From: Nemopilema nomurai | Lineage: Eukaryota; Cnidaria; Scyphozoa; Rhizostomeae; Rhizostomatidae | Direction: 5' to 3' | Assembly (NCBI GenBank): GCA_003864495.1 | Contig: ML133474.1 | Location: 1,156,550-1,220,549 of the forward strand | DNA length: 64,000 nt | Part shown: piece by piece, positions 1 to 12,403 of the stretch | Layout of the letters: each line of letters begins with the position of its first letter | Position numbering within the stretch: the first letter of the stretch is position 1 | Position numbers and translations under genes: made by a program | The notes under the pieces: model-generated | What the model was told of the DNA's origin: nothing | What the model saw: only the letters and a program-made list of their open reading frames with translations | Database searches by the model: none

Positions 1-88
1 ACACTGCGTTACCGTTGTGTCTAGGATCTTGGTTAGGGCCTGTTTTTATGAGCAAAATTATCCCATCTTTCAGCCCTTCATTTGTCAG

Positions 89-333
89 GAGGAGTAAAAC
101 TGTTGAATGTTTACATGAAGACTCCATCCCACATTACAGCTGTTGCAAAATCTCTCGCCGACGATTCTGTGTTAAAGTGGTCTTCGAATCAAGTCACTGG
201 TAGGCGAAACCTACCAAAGGCCAAAGTCTGTGTTATGACTGAAATTTTAAGCATGCTAGATGAAGATAAGTTACGGCTAGAAATTATGGTAGCAAATGCT
301 TTCACGAAAATGAATGCGAACATTGCCCAATGA
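89..333 (+). CDS. Probable terminal coding exon of an unrecognised gene
   Basis: An acceptor-like site (pyrimidine-rich tract ending TTTGTCAG) is followed by an open frame of about 81 codons ending in TGA at 331-333. The frame needs one base from an upstream exon, which would lie outside the window. The peptide looks like ordinary soluble protein: a basic stretch TGRRNLPKAKVCV is followed by a charged, probably helical segment (MLDEDKLRLEIMVANAF). I do not recognise a family. It could be the 3' end of a gene entering from the left or a remnant of a mobile element. Confidence 0.4.
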
Positions 334-1309
334 AAAAGTTGGTGTTAATAGTATTTTCGAAGCTTAATTAATAATTCACGAGTTTTTAGAATTTGTATTG
401 CTAACTGTAATGTCAACTGATTTTGTACCTCTGTTCATCTTTCTTGTATTTCAATAGAGTTTTGACGAGCATGGAAAACTGAACCTGCTTTGTAATGGAT
501 GAATTTCCAGACTTGAGAATTGATTCACAGTTTACCCAACACGACTATAGACTCATCAATAGATATGGTATTCAATATATGAGGACAAGTCACATATGTT
601 ACTATTTTTCTCGTTTGAGATGGCTGGAAGGTTTAAAAGTATGCGAGAAAAAAGCAGAAAATTAATCTGATGAAGAACATTCCGTATATGGCTCCACTTG
701 CTGGAGAAAAGGGGCGGTGGAAATCAGGATGTGATGTAATCTGGCACATTGGACCAGATGGGTGCAGTTCTGGACCACTTTTGGTGCAGGTGCTCTCGAA
801 ATTCGGACGATGGTTGCTTATAAAAACACAGTTTGTTTTTTATGGGAGCCCAAAAAGTAGGGACTCATTGTGTTGGTGCTTACGATTGCACAGGCCATGT
901 TCCATGCGAAATGGCGCGCGGCTAAGGGCCTGGAAACTAAAGCCCGCTGTTAACCCTGTCCAATTTAGAGAAAGTTTATAGCAAGTTTGAAGCTTCTTTT
1001 TTTTTCTTTCACTCTGTTGCTTCTATTCCTGAATATTTCAGCACAGCCCCCTTTCAGAACTTTAGGCAAAGAATAGCTTTATTTTGTGCTATAGGCTTTC
1101 ACCCCGTTCTAGTTCTGCAGTTCTTAAAATATCTTTCCTCTCTCGTTTGAGGGCCACTTTGCTCAGTAGAGCCTTGCAGGATGATGACTATAGAAAAGCA
1201 AATTCTATCCACTTAAATCGAAACTTTCTGCAATATTCCATGTGTCACGTGTCGTATAAACGCTTTTGGGTCTTTTGGGTAACTTATCATTGAGAATGGT
1301 TTGAATAAT

Positions 1310-1625
1310 CGCCGATCAACCAACCAATCAGCCGAACGACCAATCAGCCAATCAGCCGAACAACAAATTTGCTGATCAACCAATCAGTCGAGCAACCAAT
1401 CAGGTGAACAACAAATTTGCTGATCAGCCGAGCAACCAATCAATCGAACAACCAATCAGGTGAACAACCAATCAGCCAAACAACCAATCAGCCAAACAAA
1501 AATCAGCTGAACAATCAATCTACCGAACAATCAATCAGCCAAACAATCAATCAGCCAAACAATCAATCAACTGAACAACTAATCCACAGAGCCGATCAGC
1601 CAATCGAACAACTAATCAACCAGTA
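1310..1625. repeat. Minisatellite of CAACCAATCAGCCGAA-type units
   Basis: Roughly twenty imperfect tandem copies of a 12-16 base unit built on CAACCAATCAGCCGAA and its variants (GAACAACCAATCAG, GAACAATCAATC). Some longer units include CAACAAATTTGCTGATCAG. Many units keep a period that leaves one frame open, so a spurious Asn/Gln/Ser-rich peptide (NNQSTEQ-like) can be translated. No start context or splice sites suggest that it is expressed. Confidence 0.85.
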
Positions 1626-1905
1626 AGTCAATAACGTGTCCAGTAAACCAAAACAAATGATATAAAACTGATCAAAGAAAAGTGGCTTATATCCTTTGAC
1701 CGAATGAAAAGGAGGAGGGAAGCTCTCGAAAGCCTATTAAAATGTGAATATTGTAACAGAAGAGTAGACAATGATTCCGAGTCAGTGTTTGACGACCACA
1801 ATATTGGTGGAGTTACAAACTGGTCTTGGTAGCAGAAAGTTATAGAGAACCCTGCTTTCTCCAATTGGCATTGGAATGGAGGAGGAAAGTTGAAAAAAAA
1901 TTATC

Positions 1906-1950
1906 GGGGTAACCTACCCTGGGTGTCTGGTACTCAGGGTAGGGGTAACC
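1906..1950. repeat. Small inverted repeat between 9-bp direct repeats
   Basis: CCTACCCTG at 1913-1921 and its reverse complement CAGGGTAGG at 1935-1943 can form a stem with a 13-base loop. The hairpin is bracketed by two copies of GGGGTAACC (1906-1914 and 1942-1950). This looks like a foldback footprint or the end of a small transposon. No function is evident. Confidence 0.5.
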
Positions 1951-2920
1951 TAACATGAAACCAAAAATCAAATTTAGGAACATGGTAAACTTAGGAAAAT
2001 CGACCTAACTTAAAACAAAAACCAAGCCTGGCCACGAAGTCTAGTACGGACGTTTGAAAGGGATCTGTTGGACATTCCAAAACATGTTCGTTTTGAGTAT
2101 GGTGTCGAAGTATTGCGAATACAAAGTCATGTTCCAAACATAATGTTTTTCATAGTAAAATGCAAATCAGTAGATGAAATAAGTTGTGTTAGTGTAAAAC
2201 CGCGTAACCCACTTATTGGCCCCCCTTCACTATTTGCCCCGCCAACAAAAATGAATCAATTTGCAACTCGAACCATGAGCAACTCGTAACTTCGCTGCTC
2301 ATGGTTGTGGGTTTAGGCCCATGTTTGTCTGTTTGTCAACAGGTGCTTCATATTTGTTAATGATATTTCCCAGCACTTGAGAGTCGCCTCGTTCTCGCAG
2401 AGAGGATTTTCTCACTTCCTGTCCACGCGACAGGTCATTCAAAAATAAAATTAGCCTCGGTCTGAGCATTTTCTTGCTGATTTTGTTAATAGCATGGTGC
2501 ATATTGTGTAACAATTTAAACATAAACTCAATTGTTTCAGAATGCCAAACTTTTGAGATCAGTCAACACAACCAACAATAACAACATGGATTCCCGGGAA
2601 TGCACAACAGTAGTCGCATTGAGCCAACAATATTTGCATTTGCCCAGAAGAACAGAGTTTTGGAATATCTGTACCACGTTTGCCGTTTCACCTTAATCGA
2701 TATGTTTCTATGTCATCAAAAGGAAATGACGTGTAAACGAGGGAAGCATTTCCAATTTGATAACATGACAATATAGCCACTTTGAAAAAGCACTTAATGC
2801 ATTAGTGACACATTATTAATGAAACATTTATATTGCAAAGACAAAAAAGTACATATGCTGATCCTGTAATGTAGAAGAACATCTAGCCAGAAATCAATTA
2901 ATTTATATAGCAATGCCACA

Positions 2921-2953
2921 CCCCCCCCTCCCCCCCCTCCCCCCCCCCCCCCC
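2921..2953. repeat. Poly-C tract
   Basis: An almost pure run of C interrupted by single T residues. It is a low-complexity tract prone to length errors in sequencing. Further C runs occur near 8707-8717 and 10158-10174. Confidence 0.9.
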
Positions 2954-3576
2954 GGTAGACTCTTATTTCTCTCTTCGTTAATGGTGGTCAGAATTCACTT
3001 CAGCTCCTTTGATGTTAGAACCATTTGGCTGTTCAAAGCATGTCCTTCGTCATTTTCTGACCCTTTGATCAGTTTTTACATTTGTTTCATAATGTCCAGG
3101 TGTTTTTCTGCAAATACATCATTCTCTTCAAAACATAATGAAAACAACCTTCACCTCTCAAGATGTAAATTTCATTTAGGCCTAAAATTTGTTTTCTAAG
3201 ATGTCAGAAGAAATGAATCATTTCCACCTTTGATGTTAAATTTGAAATTGATGAGTTTCGTGCTCTGATATGTTGGTTCGCAAATTTTTTATGAGGAAGG
3301 AAGACTTGTTTATTGAAGACAGTGTGCCAGAAAATTAATGTTGAATGCTTTTGTATATTGGGCTTTGCTTTATGATCTACAGTGCGCTGCGAATGCTTTT
3401 ACTAAAGAATGTGCCTTAAAAGTTTCCTTTTCAGTTCAGGATTCCATACCTCGGTTGTTCTAATCTTTCATCTAGCACATTTTAGGCCAGAAAGACAATG
3501 CGAAACAACTTAATTTCCTTATCAATTTTTATATGTCATGCACATGAAAACATAGGTTTCCTGGTAAGGGGCCCAT

Positions 3577-3980
3577 TACACGCCTTTTTTTATAAGGTAC
3601 CACTTTATAAGGAACCTACATGTAGAAAGCCGAAATATTTAAAGAACTTATACAACTAAAAACGAAATCCCTAAGGAACTTTTCATTTAGAAGATTTTTA
3701 ATAACTGCAAGCATCAAGAGCTAAAAAGCCCGTTCCATTCATTTGCAGCCAATACTCGCATAGATTGTTTGCTATTCGTGTGTCAAGTGCTTTATCGAGT
3801 AGTTTCCGCATAGTCTATCTCGACCCTCTCTCTATTAAGTGTTAAGACTTATTGATGTACAGTGAAAATTAAGGAACTTTTAAGGAACTTTTGGTACTAA
3901 AATCTGATTACTTGAGGTCTACGAATAAGGAACTTTTGGAACTAGGCCTTGTGGTAGGTTCCTTATAAAAAAAGCGTGTA
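3577..3980. mobile_element. TA-flanked MITE, copy 1
   Basis: The element opens TACACGCCTTTTTTTATAAG and closes with the near-perfect inverted copy ending AAAAAAAGCGTGTA, so inverted ends of about 24 bp are bounded by TA dinucleotides. The interior carries repeated AAGGAACTT(TT) motifs and has no open frame. A second copy, alignable over nearly its whole length, lies at 59559-59954. TA-bounded ends suggest a mariner/Tc1-type non-autonomous element; the superfamily is inferred from the TA boundary alone. Confidence 0.75.
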
Positions 3981-6900
3981 TAGTGCTTTAGATCGAATAA
4001 GCAGAGTACTCAAGAAAACATCCAAAAATACTTTTAACATCCGGAATTAACCTTTTAATATGTTTCAAACATCTGTGACGATTGAAGCAAGAAGCCACTA
4101 AACAGAGCAATGTTGACAAATTCGTGCTTACAACAATTCAACAAAACTCTTGATGATAATAAATTCATTGAATATGTTTAAATTACATCTCCGTCACTTT
4201 CTGACTGCGTCCTTTGTCCATTCACTATCGCCACTTCTAGATTGTACTTGGAGTCTTGAATTTCTAAAAGTAAAAAAAGAAAATCTGCACTGCCCAAAAG
4301 TTTATTTCAAGAAGCATAGCAAGGCTTTATTATTGAATAGATTGAATTTTGCAGTACTTTTTACCATCTTGATAGGACTCGAAGAAATATCAAACATGGA
4401 ATGGCTCAACAGTTTCTGAGCCATTCAAAGGTTGTATTATATCCTGACTGCATTATTTCGAGTGCCCATCCCCTATCTAGTTGTGAACAGGTGTCGAATT
4501 TTTTGTAGCCATCCTTCTCCTTTGATAGAAATCGTTATTTTTAAAGTCCCCTTTAGCAAACTTTGGTAGAGGATTCAGGGGTCCGGAGGTAAGTAATGCA
4601 GGGCATTTTTAACATACTGAGTGGTGGGGGAATTGCTCCACCAGGCCCTACGAGTTCCCCTACCACCGAAGAGAAAAATGCTACATTTGCCCCAAATGTC
4701 TGCCATTTTGTGGCCCTAAGAGATAAACGCAACCGATGTTTCAAAACGTTGGTAACAAATTTGGGGGCTCAATCGATGCTGAAAGCAATCCTTTTATCAC
4801 TATATTTCTCATTTATCCAATTTGTAATTCCATTCATTGCTCAATTTACCAAAATCTTAGTGTTTCCTTGCATTTTCAACCATACTTAGGCTTAGATATT
4901 GCCTTGAAATTAATATTTCCCGTCGTGTCTCGTGTTTTGAGCCCATTTTTTGCACAATAGTCATCAGTGCTGGTAGTGTTTCTTGTTGTCAACAAATAAG
5001 TCCCAACCCTCGAGTAACCCCCCTCCCCTCGAATAAGCCCCACCCTAAAATATGTTTTGCGAAATAAGCCCCCGGTTGTGTCATATCTTGGAGGCAAAAG
5101 TCTCAACCATAAAATAATTCAGTATATATAGTCAATCCGAAGAGTTCTGTGTCATTTCTACGTCATTTCTCGTTGTGTATGATCGCGGGCCCTTTAGAAA
5201 AATGCCCCACACTCAAAAATCCTTAAAAATGCCCTTAATTGAGGTCTCGGTATCTTATCGGATTTCAATTTTCGGCAAGTGGGACCACGGTATGCACTGG
5301 GTAAATTTTACAAAACCCTGTTTTTTAATCTAAAGACTTTGGTATTTTCCAGTTAAAATCATGTATTGTTTGAAATTTCGAGAGGGGTGTTAATATTTAA
5401 GCTAATGTGTTGTTATGAGCAGATAAGAGGAAGAGTAGCATGCTCATAGACTATTTATAAATATGAAGAATATAGACGAAAAATTCTTGTCGGGGTCAGG
5501 GCAAGGCAAGCTGAGGCAACTTCGCAAATCGCAACCTTTTTCTGAGCAATTATGCTTCCGCTCGCTAGTTGACCAACTGTCCTTGTTCTCTGCGATTCTC
5601 CTAGGTGATTTGTTCTTGAAAACCAGACTATCACTAGCAAACTACTTAATTGTCTCTCCGACTTCCAACGTGCTCGGAAAGCAGTTCTGTTGCAGAAAGT
5701 TTTTGTTACATTCTCTGCTGTATTGGAGTCAATTTTCTGAATGATAGTTAATAGGCCCATTCATGTCGGTTGTCGATTGGGCCTAAGGCTTTTGTTTCCC
5801 TTGATCTGTGTTGCCAGTCGTTGCTAAAGTAATTTTGGACGGCTGTCAAATCACGGACTAATACCTAAGCCGGCTTTATTTTCTAGTAAAAACGACAACA
5901 ATTGCATGATGCAGTTATCTGCGAGCGAACGTCTGTCACGCGCGCCGTAACTTCTCATTTCCAACCTCAGCTATTGACAAGCCCCGTTACATTGTGTACA
6001 GCCGAACTGTGGCAAGTTTTGCTAGAAGAAGCATGGAAACCTTGCACATCAAATCTTCGCAGAATGTGTTTACCACATTTCAAACGCTACAATGACAGGA
6101 AACCAAAATTAATGCCCTTGTTTGAGTATTTTAAAAAGCTTGTAATTATGCAGAAAAGACACCCAGTTGGGCGGAGAAGCTGTCAAAACCGTCTGCAGTA
6201 AATGTAGACAACAAAAGGCCGAATGTAAAAAACATAGACAACAATGGGCCTATTGTCTAGAAACATGTTCTTATCTGCCAATCAAAGTCGATTTTGCTTG
6301 TTGTTCTTATCGCTGATTGGCTGATTTTGCATGTAACGTCATGTCGAAAAATGTTCACGATCAAAAACTTGACAGTCTAGGGAGATCTGAAGCAACGGTG
6401 AGGAAATGTCGGTGATTTTAGGTATTCCATTTACAAGATCCAAACTTTAAAGGGGCGAAGCATTGCCCAAGGACTTCTTCTGTGTTCTTCGTGTCGTTAA
6501 AATCGAGATCCGCGCTTGAGGTTTTGCGTAAGCTGCTAGAGCTGTTGCTAGCAAACTGGGAAGTCGCTGGGAACATTGATCACGCAAGAAAGTAAAACAA
6601 GACCGATCTACCGGTGAGTTACTTGTGCAGAAGCATGTGCCATTATTTGTAGAGGATTTTGCCACGAAATTCACTCTAACTTGCTATATATTGCGACCAG
6701 ACCTCGCTAAGGACCCAGTAAACTTAAAACACAAGACAATCTATTGTCTTGTCTAGAGCTGTAAAATGATGTCTGGAATTTTAGGACAGAGCTCGTGTTT
6801 ATAAGTGTGTTCTGTGTTCGTATGAAAAAGGCTAGGGGGAGACCGATGCTTTCATTTTCCCACTGGTTAACTTTTTATGCATTTAAGGAGAGTGGATGTT

Positions 6901-8443
6901 TGTTGGAATCAATGCCACACTTTTGGCAACTCTGCAACGCCTTGCCCTTGTTCTGCATGTCTGGAGGGACACACAGGTGATCGCGAATATCGCGTCTAGT
7001 ACTGCCAAACAAACTGAATACTCCCTCTCTCCCAGTGTACCAAAACGATATCTCAAATGTTTCAGTGATTCGCAGCATTTCTTTATTTATATTTAATAGT
7101 CAACTGGAGTGATTTTAGCTGATTTTCTTTCTTGCTCTTAGTCGTTGGGCGTTCAGAATAAAGTGCCCCGAATGGTCTAGCATTTTTCTGGCGCAGAATG
7201 ATACCTCAAAGAGCAGATATTTTGCCAAGGTCAGTCGCTGTGAGCGAGGGTGCCTCACTTGGCAAAGGCATCTTGCTCCCACTGGATCAAACTGTGAGTA
7301 GACAAACTCGCTTTTATCTGTTATTAGAATACTTGGCAGTTCAGGATTTCTGCAAGTACCATTTTCCCAAACTGACAGTTCAGTTTCGTATAATGTTTCC
7401 TTTGAAAGGCGATCTAGTTTGTATTTCAAAGTGAACTTTGCGAGTCAAAATCTGAATTCATTTAGTTTTTGGTAGACTGTTCGAGTCTGGCCACCGCCGG
7501 AGATAGTCCATATACCAATGGGTCAAACTGATTTAGCGTCTGGTCGGCTTTTGTATTGTTTTTCTCTTCGTATTGTTTGGCAGTTGTAAAGATGGCTCGA
7601 TGCTTCGGAGCATTAAGGGTTCTTTGATGAAAACTACACTTGTATAGAGATCGGGTCGAGAGTAAGCAAATACACAAATAAAGTTGAATTTGCTGCTTTT
7701 GTTTTCAGCATGCGCGCCTTAATAAGCTTAGACATTGGTTTGCACTTGTGGATGTTCAAATTAAGGTGGACACAGGGGGCCATGTAACTTGCAAGATAAA
7801 TTGCTTTTACAAAGAAATATGCCACCTATCACGAAATATACTCTTTTGTTTACACAAAGAATCCAAAATTTCCAACAGGTCAGCTCATAAACCTTGATTG
7901 CAATAATGCAGGAACTGGAATTAGGGCAAAGGCACCATCCTGTTCAGTTTATTGTTTTTGGGTGCAAGGACAATTGTTTCGTGTGTGGGTGTGGTAGTCT
8001 CAATGGCCTGATGACCCATGTTATGGCCTTGTTTATCCACACCCGGTCTTAAATCACTGTGCATCACAAACCGAGTTGTTGTTTCAAACAGGTCTGGTTT
8101 TGCACCAGGCTAAAGTGCAACATAAAGGCAGCTTCGTTGCAGTTTTTTACGAATTTGCTGTGCATTATTGATAATCAAAAATATTTTTGTTAATGAGGAA
8201 TCTTGTTTTAATGCGAAATCCTAAGGACGTTCATAGTTTTGGAAATGTATTTTTTGGTATGAGAGGCATTGCTGATAAAGGGAAACTGGAAAGGAATTAA
8301 CAAATACCCTTGCAGTGGGAAATTTAATGGCTTATTCAAAATTGAAACTACTGCAGAAAAAGGTGGGTCAGATTTGAAAACAGAGAGGGGAAACCCAATG
8401 GCTAATGATTTCTCGTTCAGGCAAAAATTTAGAATGGGCTTTG

Positions 8444-8754
8444 CTGCTGATCAGAGGCGTGCCGAAGGTGGTGAGGGTTGAGGGGTGTCCCAATTTTTGT
8501 AGAAGCCGTCGGTAATTTTTTGCCTGCCGGTAAACGTTGAAAAAACTACGTATAACAGCGGGTCGGTATTTCGGGGAAGAATTAGATTTGCACTTTTGTT
8601 ATATCCAGCTTAGACACAAAGGAACCACTACGGTACTAGAGTGTAAAATTTGTGCGCTATGATTAACTATCTTTAATCAACCCTGTCGGTAAATTTCTCA
8701 TATTACACCCCCCCCCCACACTCAAAAGCCCTTCGGCACGCCACTGCTGCTGAT
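8444..8754. mobile_element. hAT-type MITE with 8-bp target duplication
   Basis: Inverted ends CAGAGGCGTGCCGAAGG (from 8452) and CCTTCGGCACGCCACTG (to 8746) match at 16 of 17 positions. The element is 295 bp and is flanked by perfect 8-bp direct repeats CTGCTGAT at 8444-8451 and 8747-8754. An 8-bp target duplication together with CAGNGGCG-type ends is the signature of hAT transposons. The interior is non-coding with a C-rich run near the right end. It must rely on a transposase supplied elsewhere. Confidence 0.85.
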
Positions 8755-9511
8755 GTTGTGTTTATTGAATCGTATGAAGCTTTTCAAGGTAAGGAAGAAA
8801 AGTTGACAACTATAAATCATTCTCTAGACTATAAGCAATAAGTGAATAAGAAATAGGATGAAGCCATGAAACCTACCGTTTGACTTGTCTGCCGCCACCC
8901 TGTCTGGAAGTGACCTGATCTATGTATAGATTCCATTATTTGTAAGACAAGGCAAAGAAACGGACCCAGTTATCACTTGCGGTGCGATTAAGACACAATG
9001 GAAGACCAGATTTACTTTTGAACTCGCGATTGTTGTCAGCTGTCGCTAGTTTGCAACGTGCAATAGGGACAGAGATTAGATGCGACGCATCTAACATTGA
9101 AATTACACTACCAGCGGGCAAGGGGTTAGAGAAGATATTCACAATTGGCATTCTGCAGGGGTGCTGGTACATTGATGGGGGCAGGTTAGGGGGTTTGTAT
9201 TGCTGCATGTAGGATGTTGGGGAAGGGGGGTCTTGATGAACCTGCAGGATCAAAATAAAGTGGGGGGGGGGCATGGAAAGTTCCAATATGGTCATTCAAA
9301 CGTTATAGGAAACTTATAAAGAACATATTTTAAGCAATCAATCATAAAATGTTAGAAGTGTATAATATTTTCGAAAGTACAACATTTGATAGCAATTTGA
9401 GGAGAAACTTAATTTGTCAAGTCAGCTCGGCACACCAAGATAGAGGAGTCAAACTGTCCAAAAAATGTTTTCTCTGATCATTAAATCCAATGAATTCGTT
9501 ACTGCAACCAG

Positions 9512-10033
9512 ACCCAAGGCATCTATGAACTCCTTATGTGCGTAAAGCAGGGCCAAGGCATTGAATCTTTACTTGACATGGCTGATCTTAACCACATCTT
9601 CAAGGGTCTTGCTGTTGAAAAGGAGCGCTCTGGAGTGCATGATGTAGCTGGATTGGTCACGAGCAACCTCAACAAGGTACAGAGATTAGGCAGCAATTCC
9701 CCCTAAAAGTCCTTGAGTGCGCGTAAACTCTCGTGAAAGTCTCTGAAACAATTTAATCCTCTCGTATTTAGCAGTGTCTTCAGAGTCGCTCCTTCGACTT
9801 CCAGTGAATTAAAATCGATCTCGCTCCCGTACAAGGACAGGACGTCCTCGGATTCAGAATGGCCTTTATAGCTACTGTCCACTTGACTATGAATCGATAT
9901 ATATGGACGCAGACTTCGACATATTCAAGTTGACAATATTTCTGGCATCTCGTAAACTCCAAGCCTTGACTTATGAAACCTAATTAAATGATTTCAGATT
10001 TGTTGTACAGATGTGGCAAATGCAAGCACTTGA
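9512..10033 (+). CDS. Two 3' exons of an unrecognised gene
   Basis: Exon 9512-9676 (55 codons) follows the acceptor ACTGCAACCAG and ends at the donor AACAAG|GTACAG, phase 0. It encodes TQGIYELLMCVKQGQG... then MADLNHIFKGLAVEKERSG..., which reads like a genuine helical protein. The next exon most likely starts at 9998 after ATTTCAG and ends at TGA 10031-10033 (ICCTDVANAST). A second acceptor at 10010 is also in phase and would give a longer ending, stopping at 10143-10145 (MWQMQALDITAIAIMMHAAS...). Exons further 5' were not found with confidence. No family is recognised. Confidence 0.4.
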
Positions 10034-10145
10034 CATTACAGCAATAGCAATTATGATGCACGCTGCGTCAAAACCATTCAGGAATCTGTGTGATGATTTG
10101 AAGAATGAATGTCACATGCAGGAGATAGCCAAAAAGTGGGGGTAG

Positions 10146-11140
10146 CCATTCCCCCGCGCCCCCCCCCCCCCCCCTGTTTCGCTGATTCTGATTGAATCAG
10201 AATATATTCAAAAACAGTATTTTTCTGAATGTTACATTTGTTCTTGATTTTTATTTACCAGGCTTCATATTCTCAATCACTACAGTGAACATTTAACCAT
10301 AAGATTTAGATGTTTTTAGCGAAGTGCCCTGATAAATCTGTAGATTCAGGGTTGAAATTACAGTTATTTTGACGATAATTTTAACGTCATGTATGTGAAT
10401 GTCAAGTATGTTAATCTTTGTAAACGTTTTGTAAAAAGCAAGCCACCGACAGATAGGAGTGAGAATTTGTCAATTAGTTTTAAAAGATACAAGCGTACTT
10501 TATGCAAAGAGAGAGCAGAATGGAAACAAATCAAAGTGTCAATTTTATACAGAATATTCAGAAAGTATGATAAGCCAACTTTAAAAAGCCCTCAACAGAA
10601 AATGCTCCACAGCAAAGAATTGTTAGCAACAACTTGTGGTGATGCTTCTTCAATTTAGGCCTCAGAGGGGGCTCCGGTCGGTGGCTACCCAATGTTCAAA
10701 TTTGAAAAATATCATCATATCATCTATATCATCTCTTGCTTTCGTGTTCTTCATGACGTCTTGCTTTGGCGAGAAAGCGAGATAGCTTCTAAACAGTCAT
10801 AAGATTAAAAGGGGAAATTAAATAGGCTCCAGAGCAAGAGACCCGCCGAATCGACGTCTTTTGTGGCACAATCTGTTGTGTGCCCTAGTTTTTAGCGATT
10901 AGTGCATTTTTGCAGAAAGGCATGCTCACTGGCTAATTGGAAAATTTTTGATACATGACCTGTAACGCAAATGATACATTGCGTTCTATAAATTATTGAT
11001 TTAAAGTGTGAGAGTTTGTAACCTTGATGTTATGGATAGCCATGTTTTTGGCCGGGTCTGTTTCTCCAATATATGTTAACTACAAGACAGGGTGTTTTGT
11101 TTTGCGGAAAGTAATGTGATCAAATCCGTCATCAGTAGAA
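10146..11140. other. Intergenic / left flank of the Harbinger element
   Basis: No supported gene. A poly-C run lies just before it near 10158-10174. An 89-codon open frame (10389-10658) is AT-rich and lysine-rich with no recognisable motif. The left terminus of the Harbinger element should fall in this stretch, but I could not match an inverted repeat here to the right flank. Confidence 0.4.
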
Positions 11141-12403
11141 ATGCCAGTTAATCGAAAAACCGTCGCTCTTTTAATTGGGGCTTTGCAGTTAAATCTTGGC
11201 TTAATCTGTCGTCAGTTGACATTATATGCACAGAATATGCAGAAGATTTGTGAACTGATACTATCAAGCAGTCACGCTGGCAAACCTACGACTAGCAAGA
11301 CATGCAAACGGAAAAGAAAACCACGAAGGTTCTGGGTAAGGCCGGGAAGAACGCAAGTTTGGTGGAATAACTTCAAGGAAAATGTGATGGTGAAAAAAGA
11401 ATGGAGAGAATACTTCAGAATGTCCAGAGAGACATTCACTGAACTTTGCGATGAATTAAGGCCATATATTCAAAAGCAGAGGACACACTTAAGAGAATCT
11501 ATTGATGTGGAAACCCAAGTTGCTATGACTCTTTATTACATGTCAGATGAAGGGCGGTACAGAAAGGTAGCAAATTCGTTTGGAGTAGCTAGATCTACTG
11601 TTTCAATGGTGATACGCAGAGTAACCAAGGCTATATCACAGCATCTTGGATCAAAATATATCAAATTGCCAGTTACTCAAGCAGAAGTTGAGCACCATAC
11701 CAAAAAATTTCTCGAAAACCACGGATTTCCACAATGCATTGGAGCAGTGGATGGAACTCACATTGAAATCAAGCAGCCAAGTGACAACTATACAGATTTT
11801 ATAAACCGCAAGGGTAGATACTCATTCAATGTTCAGGCTGTCTGCAATTATCAATATCTCTTTATAGATGTTGTCATTCAGTGGCCTGGCTCAGTCCATG
11901 ATGCAAGAGTTTTTGGAAATTCAAGCATAAGTCATTGTCTTCGCTCAGGGAAAATACCAACCCAAGAAAAGGAAATTGTTCCAGATTCCAAGAAAGTACC
12001 AGTTTGCCTAAAAGATGATGCAGCTTACCCGATACTGCCTTTCTTAATGAAAGAATTCCCATCTGGTGGGAAAACAGTTCAAGAGCAATTTTTTAGCTAT
12101 CGATTGTCATCAGCACGGATGACAATTGAATGTGCATTTGGCAGATTGAAAGGACGGTTCAGTGCATTGAGGAGGCCATTGGATATCAAGTTGGAATCAG
12201 CCCCCTATTTTATTCATGCTTGCTTCATATTACATAATGTAGGTGAACTGAAGAATGAGCCCATTCATGAAAGTTTGGTTCAAAGGTCAAAGGAGGTTGA
12301 TAAAAATGCTCAGCCTCCTTTAACAACACATAGAAACAACAATAGTGCTGTGGAAACTGATGGGAAAAAAATAAGAGACATTTTTGTTAAGTATTTTGAC
12401 TAA
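11141..12403 (+). CDS. PIF/Harbinger transposase (HARBI1-like, DDE_Tnp_4)
   Basis: An uninterrupted 420-codon frame with a GAA-ATG start context. A basic N-terminal patch (CKRKRKPRRFWVRPGR, about residues 55-70) precedes the helix-turn-helix-like region YRKVANSFGVARSTVSMVIRR (about 141-161). The DDE nuclease follows: first Asp in GAVDGTHIEIK (D204), second in GSVHDARVF (D254), Glu in TIECAFGRLKGRF (E330). All three catalytic residues are present. Length and layout match full-length Harbinger nucleases. These proteins usually need a separate Myb/SANT partner for DNA binding and nuclear entry, and such a gene lies convergently 74 bp away. The frame is intact, so the copy is young or the gene has been domesticated; the adjoining partner gene favours a transposon. 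Confidence 0.93.
   Translation: MPVNRKTVALLIGALQLNLGLICRQLTLYAQNMQKICELILSSSHAGKPTTSKTCKRKRKPRRFWVRPGRTQVWWNNFKENVMVKKEWREYFRMSRETFTELCDELRPYIQKQRTHLRESIDVETQVAMTLYYMSDEGRYRKVANSFGVARSTVSMVIRRVTKAISQHLGSKYIKLPVTQAEVEHHTKKFLENHGFPQCIGAVDGTHIEIKQPSDNYTDFINRKGRYSFNVQAVCNYQYLFIDVVIQWPGSVHDARVFGNSSISHCLRSGKIPTQEKEIVPDSKKVPVCLKDDAAYPILPFLMKEFPSGGKTVQEQFFSYRLSSARMTIECAFGRLKGRFSALRRPLDIKLESAPYFIHACFILHNVGELKNEPIHESLVQRSKEVDKNAQPPLTTHRNNNSAVETDGKKIRDIFVKYFD

Larger units (their letters stand above)
334..9511. other. Gene-poor stretch with repeats
   Basis: I see no coding region here that I can support. Open frames exist on both strands but are short, lack convincing splice sites and show no recognisable motifs. 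What can be named are a 12-16 base minisatellite (about 1310-1625), a small hairpin (1906-1950), a poly-C tract (about 2921-2953), a TA-flanked MITE (3577-3980) and a hAT-type MITE (8452-8746), each listed separately. A possible isolated exon at 7197-7293 is recorded among the rejected items. Confidence 0.5.

Noticed and set aside
1417..1626. Asn/Gln-rich open frame
   Set aside because: It is a translation of a tandem minisatellite with no start or splice context.
7197..7293. Possible isolated exon (acceptor TTTTTCTGGCGCAG, donor ACT|GTGAGT) reading RADILPRSVAVSEGASLGKG, faintly like the start of a PR/SET domain
   Set aside because: No neighbouring exon continues a PR/SET fold and the opposite strand is equally open, so the similarity may be chance.
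8936..9295. Overlapping open frames of 119 codons (minus) and 76 codons (plus)
   Set aside because: No motif, no splice sites and a C/G homopolymer at one end; probably repeat-derived.
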